Assembly: GCA_023401495.1 (NCBI GenBank)
Contig: JAEXDU010000122.1
Span: 1-23,817 of the forward strand
Direction: 5' to 3'
DNA: 23,817 nucleotides
Origin: Bacillota bacterium
GTDB lineage: Bacteria > Bacillota > Clostridia > Oscillospirales > Acutalibacteraceae
Shown: in pieces, positions 15,341 to 21,034 of the stretch
How the letters are laid out: every line of letters starts with the position of its first letter
Position numbering within the stretch: position 1 is the stretch's first letter
The notes under the pieces: generated by a model
The model's database searches: none
What the model was told of the DNA's origin: nothing
Seen by the model: the letters and a program-made list of their open reading frames with translations, nothing else
Program-made: the position numbers and the translations under genes

Positions 15341-15838
15341 TTAAACCAAATTATATATGGTTCGAACCACATCACCGCATTTTTCCAGCTCACTGCAAAA
15401 CTGATCAGGCAGATATAAATAAGCAGGTTTTTTGAGCCGAAGCGCACCGGATAGATGAAGTGCTTCGGCAACAAACTGGGAACAGAAATAATGGTTGTTC
15501 CTCTGAAACGGAAGCCTGACAGCACAGCAGAGCACCCCCAGCCGGGTATATTTGAAATAGCTCCTGCAGTCCTGAAACCGTTGGATCATTTGCTGAAGCC
15601 ACGCATAAGCCTGTTCAGAAACCTCAATCTGATAGCAGCAGCTTCTTTTTACCCCCCTGTTTTTGTGCTTCTGAGCAGTTTCAATGCAGAAGCCCCGATA
15701 GTTAAAACTATAGAAATGCGGATCACCCTCTAATCCTATGGACGCATGTGTATATCCATAATCGCTCATAAAATAGAGAAGGCTAGATCCCATATCCGTA
15801 TGTTTGGTCAAAAGTATATTTACGATTTTCAAAAGCAT
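15341..15838 (-). CDS. Small permuted NlpC/P60 (YiiX-like, papain-fold) protein
   Basis: 165-aa protein. Seen: YTHASIGLEG with candidate catalytic His31 near the N-terminus, and HYFCSQFVAEALHLSG with candidate nucleophile Cys119 late in the protein. That order (His before Cys) is the permuted NlpC/P60 arrangement found in YiiX/YebB-like enzymes, which act on peptidoglycan peptides, lipids or acyl groups. No clear signal peptide, so it may be cytoplasmic or membrane-associated. GGAG lies 5 nt before the ATG. Its upstream region carries the same 17-nt motif, inverted, as the divergent two-component operon, suggesting joint control. Function unknown; family call from motif order. Confidence 0.7.
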   Translation of the reverse strand: MLLKIVNILLTKHTDMGSSLLYFMSDYGYTHASIGLEGDPHFYSFNYRGFCIETAQKHKNRGVKRSCCYQIEVSEQAYAWLQQMIQRFQDCRSYFKYTRLGVLCCAVRLPFQRNNHYFCSQFVAEALHLSGALRLKKPAYLYLPDQFCSELEKCGDVVRTIYNLV

Positions 15839-15872
15839 TCACACTCCAGATAACGCTTTGGAATTTGAAACG

Positions 15873-15924
15873 ATTCTATCTGATTTGTATTTATGGATTA
15901 CTTAAGAATTGTTTGAAAATTGTT
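15873..15924 (-). promoter_or_regulatory. Promoter with regulator motif for the permuted NlpC/P60 gene
   Basis: On the minus strand AACAATTTTCAAACAAT (15924-15908) lies 46 nt before a -10 box TAGAAT (15878-15873); no consensus -35 is present, as expected for an activated promoter. The predicted leader to the ATG at 15838 is about 28 nt. The motif matches two other sites in the window. Confidence 0.65.
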
Positions 15925-15985
15925 AATTTGCCGCTCTAAAAATCGACTTGCTTTTTCTCATTAACAATTCTCAAACAAACCTTAA
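15902..15985. repeat. 26-nt inverted repeat between divergent genes (probable shared operator)
   Basis: Left arm 15902-15927 and right arm 15960-15985 are inverted copies differing at 3 of 26 positions, 32 nt apart. Each arm contains one copy of the 17-nt regulator motif reading toward its own gene. The right arm continues with 11-nt spaced units (CTCAAACAAAC, CTTAAACAAAT, TTCAAATAAGA), the spacing expected for an OmpR-type dimer on tandem direct repeats. Confidence 0.7.
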
Positions 15986-16014
15986 ACAAATTTCAAATAA
16001 GAATAGAATACTAT
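15963..16014 (+). promoter_or_regulatory. Promoter with regulator motif for the two-component operon
   Basis: AACAATTCTCAAACAAA (15963-15979) precedes TAGAAT (16004-16009) and TACTAT (16009-16014). Choosing TACTAT gives the same 46-nt motif-to--10 distance as the divergent promoter. There is no consensus -35. A TATAAT at 16060-16065 is too close to the ATG to be the main promoter. Confidence 0.65.
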
Positions 16015-16024
16015 TTCTAAAACA

Positions 16025-16055
16025 AGGAAGGACTGGTGCGCTTTTTCACCTTCCT
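16025..16055 (+). promoter_or_regulatory. Leader stem-loop upstream of the membrane protein/TCS operon
   Basis: AGGAAGG (16025-16031) can pair with CCTTCCT (16049-16055), with GGTG/CACC as an alternative inner pairing. It lies in the predicted 5' leader, 15 nt before the ribosome site, with no T-run. A role in leader stability is possible. Confidence 0.35.
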
Positions 16056-16082
16056 ATTGTATAATGAATGGAGTGATGCCGA

Positions 16083-17015
16083 ATGAAACGAAAAAAGAAA
16101 CCGTCACCGACATTGCTTCAAGCAATTCGTCATGTAAATTCTGACCTGACAGAACGTTTTTCACCAAATGTCAGTCGTTCTCTAAAAGTAACAGGAGTCT
16201 CGTGGACAGCCAATATTTTTGTGGGGTTAGGGAAGCTTTCGATGGGCATTGTATCCATGTCCTTTTTCATCTGTGTAAACGCTTTTTACACCTTTGGAAT
16301 GGTGATCGCTAAATATTTTGCACTTGCAGGTATTCTAAAAGCAAAAGATATAAAAGAACAGTACCGTTATTACATGCTCTCCGGAGCCATTTTAACATTA
16401 TCGAGCCTTCTCTACATTGCGTATTCCATTTGGCTGTTCTTTCACCCTGTGGCCGGCGCTTACCATATGTATGTGGCGCTTGCCATAGCGACGTTTACTT
16501 TTACAGAGCTTACCATCAATATTCGCGGGGTAATTATTGAACGCCATAACCATACACCGCTGGTTCATGCAATCAAAATGATCAACCTGGCTTCGTCGCT
16601 CATCTGCCTTGTTCTTACACAAACAGCGATTCTTTCCTTTTCGGATACGCAGATACATCTGCATCCGGCCGCAAACGGATTCATTGGCATACTGATGGGA
16701 AGCTGTGCCGCCCTGCTCGGAGTCGTCATGATTGTGCGTATCCGAAAAATTCAAACCGGTAAAAACTACGGAGCCGCTTACCGTAAGGTCAAAAAGCTCA
16801 TGAAGAAGGAATCCCTCCAATTTTCTGTTAAACCGGTTCGATATGTGGAACGCGACTCATACTGGCCGGTATTGTATGTAGCGCTGTCAAAGGACAGAGC
16901 CAAAGCAGACTTTCATCACTTGCAGAGCATAGTAAATCAAAACTTACAGTTACGGCTTATCTGTGTAGAAAAGCAAAATCCAAAACAGGAGGATGAAAAA
17001 TGGTCAATATATTAG
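16083..17015 (+). CDS. Polytopic membrane protein of unknown function, first gene of the TCS operon
   Basis: 310-aa protein I do not recognise with certainty. It has a basic N-terminus, then about six TM segments (roughly residues 40-60, 62-82, 98-120, 125-150, 165-190 and 198-220), and a soluble, basic C-terminal part of about 85 residues. The spacing of the first four segments and ITANIFVGLGKL-like text faintly recall cation diffusion facilitators, but their metal-binding HxxxD motifs are missing, so I do not call it one. GGAG lies 9 nt before the ATG at 16083. The gene overlaps the response regulator by 16 nt, so it is co-translated and probably a signal partner or target of the TCS. Confidence 0.85.
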   Translation: MKRKKKPSPTLLQAIRHVNSDLTERFSPNVSRSLKVTGVSWTANIFVGLGKLSMGIVSMSFFICVNAFYTFGMVIAKYFALAGILKAKDIKEQYRYYMLSGAILTLSSLLYIAYSIWLFFHPVAGAYHMYVALAIATFTFTELTINIRGVIIERHNHTPLVHAIKMINLASSLICLVLTQTAILSFSDTQIHLHPAANGFIGILMGSCAALLGVVMIVRIRKIQTGKNYGAAYRKVKKLMKKESLQFSVKPVRYVERDSYWPVLYVALSKDRAKADFHHLQSIVNQNLQLRLICVEKQNPKQEDEKWSIY

Positions 17016-17671
17016 TAGTAGAGGACGATATAAAGCTTAATCAAATCGTATGTACCTATTTAAACGACAACGGATACAAGGCAAAAGGCTGCCTGAATCC
17101 CCGGGAAGCGTACGATCTGATGTACAATAATCTGTACGACATGATTATTTCCGATATCATGATGCCGGAAATCGACGGATTTGAATTTGCGGAAACAGTG
17201 CGGGAGATCAATAAAACCATTCCCATCCTGTTTATGACCGCCAAGGATGACATTTTTTCCAAACAAAAGGGATTTCAGCTTGGCATTGACGATTACATGG
17301 TCAAGCCCATCAACATGGATGAGCTGATCATGCGGGTGGGCGCCCTGCTGCGCCGTGCCAACATCATGGAAAACCGGAAGCTGACGTTAGGCAATCTTTC
17401 CATGGATGCCGATGCTGTGACCGCCACCATTAACGGGGAGGAAATCCAGTTCACGCTTCGGGAATTCAATATCCTTTACAAGCTTCTTTCCTATCCCAAA
17501 AAGACTTTTACCCGTGCGCAGCTCATGGATGAGTTCTGGGGTGTAGAAAGCGAGACCAGCCTTCGTGCCGTTGACGTTTATGTTACCAAACTCCGCGATA
17601 AGCTTTCCGCATGTGATGGGTTTCAAATCGTAACAGTCAGGGGGCTTGGCTATAAGGCGGTGCTGATATGA
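17000..17671 (+). CDS. OmpR/PhoB-family response regulator
   Basis: 223-aa regulator. Seen: receiver domain with acidic pair near Asp9/Asp10, phospho-acceptor Asp52 in MIISDIMMPEIDG, Thr80 (LFMTAKDD) and Lys102 (DDYMVKP). A winged-helix DNA-binding domain follows, ending DVYVTKLRDKLSACDGFQIVTVRGLGYK, the classic OmpR C-terminus. GGAGG is 7 nt before the ATG. The gene overlaps its upstream neighbour by 16 nt and the kinase by 4 nt. By location it is the likely binder of the 17-nt motif with 11-nt repeats seen at the divergent promoters and at 19472. Inference: autoregulation. Confidence 0.96.
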   Translation: MVNILVVEDDIKLNQIVCTYLNDNGYKAKGCLNPREAYDLMYNNLYDMIISDIMMPEIDGFEFAETVREINKTIPILFMTAKDDIFSKQKGFQLGIDDYMVKPINMDELIMRVGALLRRANIMENRKLTLGNLSMDADAVTATINGEEIQFTLREFNILYKLLSYPKKTFTRAQLMDEFWGVESETSLRAVDVYVTKLRDKLSACDGFQIVTVRGLGYKAVLI

Positions 17672-18756
17672 ACACAAAAGAAAAGGCTTCTGATTCAAGG
17701 GTCAAGTCGAAGATTTTTCCCGTATCCGGTTTTGTGCTGTCTTTTCTGGGACTTGCGGGCCTGACGACAGGTCAAATGCTCATTCTGCAAAACTATATCG
17801 ATTATAAGAGCCTGCCTTTTGGATATGTCATTGGGGTTTTAATTTATTGGACGTTTGTTGCCGCCGCCTTTGCCATGTTTACACAGTTTCAGTTCAATAA
17901 GCATTATCAAAAGCCCATGGAGGAGTTTGCTAAGGCCACCCGCAAGGTAGCCGAAGGTGATTTCTCTGTCTATATCCCCCCAAGGCATCTGCCGGATAAG
18001 CGTGATCATCTTGATGTCATCATAGCGGATTTCAATGTAATGGTGGAGGAGCTTGGCAGCATTGAAACGCTGAAAACCGATTTCTTTTCCAACGTGTCAC
18101 ATGAAATCAAAACCCCGCTGTCCATCATTCAGAACTATGCACAGGCAATGAAAGACGAGAAGCTGACCGACACACAAAAAGAGGATTATATCAACACCAT
18201 TTTAGAGTCCTCTGTACGCCTGAACAATCTGATTACAAACCTTCTGAAACTCAATAAATTGGAAAAGCAGAACTTGCATCCGGTTCCGGAACCCTATGAT
18301 CTGTGTGAGCAGTTATGTGAATGTGCGCTGCGCTTTGAAGATGTATGGACCCGGAAAGAGATTGAATTTGTGGCAGATATTGAGGACAAGGCCACCATTG
18401 AGGCCGATGCCAGCCTACTGGAGCTGGTGTGGAATAACCTGCTTTCCAACGCCATTAAGTTTACCGAGCCGGGCGGCACAGTGACATTACAGCAAAGTTC
18501 TACGCAGCGCGAGGTGATTGTATCCGTGTCGGATACCGGCTGTGGAATGAGCGAAGAAACCCTCCGGCATATATTCGATAAGTTCTATCAGGGAGACACC
18601 TCCCACTCCACCGAAGGAAATGGACTCGGACTTGCCCTCGTACTTCGCATTCTGCAGCTGATCGGTGGGACAATCAAGGCTGCCAGTGTACCGGGAAAGG
18701 GGAGCACATTTACGGTCCGAATTCCTGTGGAACGCGAAACAAAGAACACAGATTAA
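17668..18756 (+). CDS. Sensor histidine kinase with very short extracellular loop
   Basis: 362-aa membrane kinase. Seen: TM1 about residues 17-40, an extracellular loop of only about 10 residues (IDYKSLPFG), TM2 51-73, HAMP-like linker 78-128, H-box FFSNVSHEIKTPL with His145, N-box LVWNNLLSNAIKFT, G1 SDTGCGM, F FDKFYQGD, G2 GNGLGLAL. The almost absent sensor loop is the intramembrane-sensing type known from cell-envelope stress kinases such as LiaS and BceS, which use accessory membrane proteins to detect damage. It overlaps the response regulator gene by 4 nt. The 310-aa membrane protein upstream is the obvious candidate partner. Confidence 0.95.
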   Translation: MNTKEKASDSRVKSKIFPVSGFVLSFLGLAGLTTGQMLILQNYIDYKSLPFGYVIGVLIYWTFVAAAFAMFTQFQFNKHYQKPMEEFAKATRKVAEGDFSVYIPPRHLPDKRDHLDVIIADFNVMVEELGSIETLKTDFFSNVSHEIKTPLSIIQNYAQAMKDEKLTDTQKEDYINTILESSVRLNNLITNLLKLNKLEKQNLHPVPEPYDLCEQLCECALRFEDVWTRKEIEFVADIEDKATIEADASLLELVWNNLLSNAIKFTEPGGTVTLQQSSTQREVIVSVSDTGCGMSEETLRHIFDKFYQGDTSHSTEGNGLGLALVLRILQLIGGTIKAASVPGKGSTFTVRIPVERETKNTD

Positions 18757-18765
18757 TGCTTTACA

Positions 18766-18819
18766 AACATTTTATAAGCAATTTTTGAACAGCACCTTGG
18801 TAAGCTCAGGCCATATAAT
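18766..18819 (+). promoter_or_regulatory. Possible weak regulator motif and -10 box upstream of the first paralog
   Basis: AACATTTTATAAGCAAT (18766-18782) agrees with the 17-nt motif of the other promoters at 12-13 positions, and a perfect TATAAT lies at 18814-18819, 48 nt from the motif start. Read-through from the TCS operon could equally supply this gene. Weak evidence. Confidence 0.35.
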
Positions 18820-18852
18820 TTATTCAGCCATTAAGTACAAGGAGTCGATAGC

Positions 18853-19392
18853 ATGAGCGAAATTACAAAGAGCAGCAAGGATTTTGTTGGCTATGAATAT
18901 AAAGAAGTCACCGCCGACCGGGAGCGCGCTTCTATGTATCTGGACGGTTATATGAACTTCGGCTGGGTCGCCGATGATAACATTCAGCCTTCCGTAGTTA
19001 TGGGAAAGGTAACGATCAAATTCAAACGCGACCGCAAAATTTTGAATAAGACGGAGTTGACTCGGCTGCAGCGCCACTTTGAAGCCTGTATGAATGAGAT
19101 TGACGCCATGGAAAAATCCAAAACCTCGGATGCAACCATATGGGCGCTGGTCATTGGTATCATCGGTACCGCATTCATGGCCGGTTCCGTCTTTGCGGTT
19201 ACACACCAACCACCTATAATATGGCTATGTATCGTACTGGCAATTCCCGCTTTTATCGGTTGGATACTGCCTTACTTTGTTTACAAGTCAAGGGTGAGAA
19301 AAAAGATTGAAAAAATCACCCCGCAGATTGAAGAGAAATATGATGAGATTTATGAGATCTGCGAAAAGGGAAACAAGCTGCTCAAAAGCTAA
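18853..19392 (+). CDS. Two-TM membrane protein of unknown function, paralog 1
   Basis: 179 aa. Not a family I can name. N-terminal soluble part with DFVGYEYKEVTADRERA and FGWVADD, a basic segment KFKRDRKILNKTELTRLQRHFEACMNEID, two hydrophobic segments (about residues 98-118 and 122-142), and an acidic/basic tail IEEKYDEIYEICEKG. It is a clear paralog of the gene at 20242-20775: the blocks FVGYEYKE, KFKR(D/N)RK, GTAFMAGSVFAVT, FIGW and KYDEIYE(I/V)CEK coincide in order. GGAG precedes the ATG. An 18-bp terminator follows. Its position behind the TCS suggests it belongs to that regulon. Confidence 0.85.
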   Translation: MSEITKSSKDFVGYEYKEVTADRERASMYLDGYMNFGWVADDNIQPSVVMGKVTIKFKRDRKILNKTELTRLQRHFEACMNEIDAMEKSKTSDATIWALVIGIIGTAFMAGSVFAVTHQPPIIWLCIVLAIPAFIGWILPYFVYKSRVRKKIEKITPQIEEKYDEIYEICEKGNKLLKS

Positions 19393-19432
19393 AAGAACAC
19401 CGCCGCCCGATATAGGGCGGCGGTGTTCTTTT
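19391..19432. terminator. Strong hairpin terminator after paralog 1
   Basis: 18-bp perfect stem, AAAAGAACACCGCCGCCC (19391-19408) with its complement at 19415-19432, loop GATATA, ending TTCTTTT on the plus strand. It starts at the gene's stop codon. The A-run makes it usable from the other strand too. Confidence 0.92.
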
Positions 19433-19471
19433 CAATTGAAGATGATTGATAAATCAGATTAATGTAACACA

Positions 19472-19512
19472 AACAATTCTCAAGCAAAACAGAAACAGAG
19501 GAATCGTACAAT
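19472..19512 (+). promoter_or_regulatory. Promoter with regulator motif upstream of the 116-aa membrane protein
   Basis: AACAATTCTCAAGCAAA (19472-19488) differs from the TCS-operon site by one base and lies 35 nt before TACAAT (19507-19512), one helical turn (11 nt) closer than the 46-nt spacing at the divergent promoters. The predicted leader to the ATG at 19557 is about 38 nt. No consensus -35. It follows a strong terminator, so this gene should have its own transcript. Confidence 0.7.
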
Positions 19513-19556
19513 GACACCATCAACCGAAATCAACAAATACAAAAGGAGTTGTTTAT

Positions 19557-19907
19557 ATGAGCGAATACAATGCAAATAATCACGAAAAGACGAAAGTCGA
19601 AAATATCCGCAAGCAGTATCTCAGCCGGGAAGAGAACAAAATGGAGCAGCTTAAGGAGCTGGACAACAAGGTGAAATTGCCGGGAAAAATTGCGGCAGGT
19701 ATCCTCGGAACAGGCGGTGCACTTCTGCTGGGCACCGGAATGTCTAACATTATGGTGTGGGGTGCTATGAACAACGGTCTTGCCATAGGAATCCCCGGGC
19801 TGATCATTGCGCTGCTGTCTTATCCGGTGTATCAGCTGATTACCGGCAGGCGCAAGAAAAAATACGCAAATCAGATCATGAAGTTGAGTGACGACTTAAC
19901 GAAGTAG
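19557..19907 (+). CDS. Small two-TM membrane protein of unknown function
   Basis: 116 aa. Seen: charged N-terminus VENIRKQYLSREENKMEQLKELDNKVK that may form a coiled coil, two hydrophobic segments (about residues 45-65 and 70-95) with Gly-rich GILGTGGALLLGTGMSN, then a basic tail GRRKKKYANQIMKLSDDL. I recall similar short Clostridia proteins being labelled dihydropteridine reductase in databases; nothing here supports that enzyme (no Rossmann fold), so I do not use the name. AGGAG lies 9 nt before the ATG. It stands between two paralogous membrane proteins and has its own motif-bearing promoter, making it a candidate regulon output. Confidence 0.85.
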   Translation: MSEYNANNHEKTKVENIRKQYLSREENKMEQLKELDNKVKLPGKIAAGILGTGGALLLGTGMSNIMVWGAMNNGLAIGIPGLIIALLSYPVYQLITGRRKKKYANQIMKLSDDLTK

Positions 19908-19997
19908 CGGACCTCAGCGAAAAATAAGCGGGATGTAAGACGGAATAAGCAAATATCATTCGTTGATATCGTCCCGGATTTTACCTGAAGCGTCAAA

Positions 19998-20198
19998 ATG
20001 CACGGAGGGATCCGCGCGCAAGCTGCTCACGCATTGCAAGAAAACACTGTGGAAAACACGGATACCCGTGGATCGAACAAAGGCGAGAGCGCTGATGCAC
20101 GGGAGCCAAAGAACTGGATTGAAACGCATATCCGGCAATCAAAGAACCGGTTGAAAAACCATGTTCATAGTTCAAAAGGACGCTTCAAAACACAATAA
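19998..20198 (+). CDS. Possible 66-aa protein with C-terminal 11-residue repeats
   Basis: ATG at 19998 to TAA at 20198. The last 33 codons (residues 35-66 plus stop) divide exactly into three 11-residue units: REPKNWIETHI, RQSKNRLKNHV and HSSKGRFKTQ plus the stop. Each has Lys at position 4, a hydrophobic residue near position 7, and a mainly basic composition. The product is strongly hydrophilic and basic, with no TM. No convincing ribosome site precedes the ATG; the GGAGGG just after it does not suit any in-frame ATG. It could be a real small basic protein, a remnant, or a spurious reading of a repeated non-coding stretch. Low confidence. Confidence 0.3.
   Translation: MHGGIRAQAAHALQENTVENTDTRGSNKGESADAREPKNWIETHIRQSKNRLKNHVHSSKGRFKTQ
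20100..20198 (+). repeat. Three diverged 33-nt tandem units
   Basis: Units 20100-20132, 20133-20165 and 20166-20198. The first two agree at about 22 of 33 positions, sharing CAAAGAAC followed by GG and GAAA; the third is more diverged. The period is a multiple of 3, so all three read in the same frame as an 11-residue repeat, and the last unit ends with the stop codon. Confidence 0.5.
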
Positions 20199-20241
20199 GG
20201 CAATCATGAAAGCCCCAAATGATGAAAGAGGAGAAAATATT

Positions 20242-20775
20242 ATGAGTGAGACTTTAAAAAATGACAATAGCTTTGTGGGTTATGAGTACAAGGAACTGAC
20301 GGTCAAGCGCAGTATGGAGTCTGTTTATTCAGACAGCTACCCCAGCTTTGGTTGGGAACTGGAAGGCAGTTCTATTCCCCCGCAGGGATCCACCTTTATA
20401 TCCCTGAAATTCAAGCGGAACCGCAAGCTTCGCAACAAAGCGGAAATTTCAAGGCTTCAGCGCCAGTTTGAAGCCGGCGTTGCCGAAATCGAATCACTGG
20501 AATTTTCTAAGATAACAAAAGCCTCCGGTGTAGCGTATGGTGTGGGACTTGTCGGTACCGCCTTTATGGCCGGTTCGGTATTTGCCGTCACTGCAGGAAA
20601 CATTCCTCTCTGCGTTATACTTGCCATTCCCGGCTTCATCGGCTGGGTAGCACCCTATCTCCTGTTTCGCAAGATCAGCAGCCGCAAATCTGCGGAGGTG
20701 ACTCCAATCATTGATAAAAAATATGATGAAATCTACGAGGTCTGCGAAAAGGCCAGCAGCCTGCTGAGCGTTTAA
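20242..20775 (+). CDS. Two-TM membrane protein of unknown function, paralog 2
   Basis: 177 aa, paralog of the gene at 18853. Start: the frame is open to an ATG at 20161, but GGAG lies 8 nt before the ATG at 20242, and that start aligns with the MSE N-terminus of paralog 1; I chose 20242. Shared blocks: FVGYEYKEL, FGWEL, KFKRNRKLRNKAEISRLQRQFEAG, GTAFMAGSVFAVT, FIGWVAPYL and KYDEIYEVCEK. Two hydrophobic segments at about residues 100-118 and 121-141. Domain function unknown. It sits behind the 116-aa protein and may share its transcript. Confidence 0.85.
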   Translation: MSETLKNDNSFVGYEYKELTVKRSMESVYSDSYPSFGWELEGSSIPPQGSTFISLKFKRNRKLRNKAEISRLQRQFEAGVAEIESLEFSKITKASGVAYGVGLVGTAFMAGSVFAVTAGNIPLCVILAIPGFIGWVAPYLLFRKISSRKSAEVTPIIDKKYDEIYEVCEKASSLLSV

Positions 20776-20845
20776 AATGTCCTGACAGACACACTATTCC
20801 TAGAGTGTTTCTATGTCAATCAATTATGGAAAGGAGCTGAAAACC

Positions 20846-20929
20846 ATGGTAGGTCCTGTTGTCGTTATTGGTGTAGCCGTTGTTGCAGTGGTCGCTGTTG
20901 TATCTGTTGTCAAGAAGAGAAAGAAGTAG
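20846..20929 (+). CDS. 27-residue hydrophobic membrane peptide
   Basis: Tiny ORF, ATG 20846 to TAG 20929, with a textbook ribosome site (AAAGGAG, 9 nt before the ATG). After MVGP comes an unbroken Val/Ala/Ile-rich stretch of about 18 residues, long enough for one TM helix, then the basic tail KKRKK. The tail predicts an N-out/C-in or membrane-anchoring topology. A terminator hairpin follows at once, so it is a discrete transcript end. Possible roles: stress-regulon output, membrane-active toxin-like peptide, or accessory to the short-loop kinase. A RiPP precursor for the radical SAM enzyme downstream is less likely given the lack of a leader/core layout. Function unknown. Confidence 0.7.
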   Translation: MVGPVVVIGVAVVAVVAVVSVVKKRKK

Positions 20930-20935
20930 TCCATA

Positions 20936-20974
20936 AAAAGGCAGCATATAGTTTTGTTTTATGTGCTGCCTTTT
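20936..20974. terminator. Hairpin terminator after the 27-residue peptide
   Basis: AAAAGGCAGCATA (20936-20948) pairs with TGTGCTGCCTTTT (20962-20974), with one G-U pair, loop rich in T. Ends in TTTT on the plus strand. It separates the small peptide from the radical SAM operon, or attenuates read-through. Confidence 0.8.
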
Positions 20975-21034
20975 CCGTAACATACTGGCATTGATGCCGA
21001 TACTTATAAAAATACAGTTCTAAGGAGAATCGTA

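Larger units (their letters stand above)
19908..20241 (+). other. 334-nt interval before paralog 2
   Basis: No confident gene. It contains the 66-codon ORF with 11-residue repeats (19998-20198) and a string of related 33-nt units. I see no terminator here, so transcription from 19472 could run into paralog 2. Confidence 0.5.

Noticed and set aside
16060..16065. Perfect TATAAT as the main promoter of the TCS operon
   Set aside because: Transcription would start about at 16072, inside the ribosome site; the motif-linked -10 boxes at 16004-16014 fit better.
20157..20173. Fifth copy of the 17-nt regulator motif before paralog 2
   Set aside because: Only about 11 of 17 positions agree, it lies inside the 33-nt repeats, and no -10 box occurs at the expected distance.
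20100..20198. CRISPR-like array
   Set aside because: The 33-nt units are adjacent with no unique spacers, diverge strongly, and no cas gene is present.
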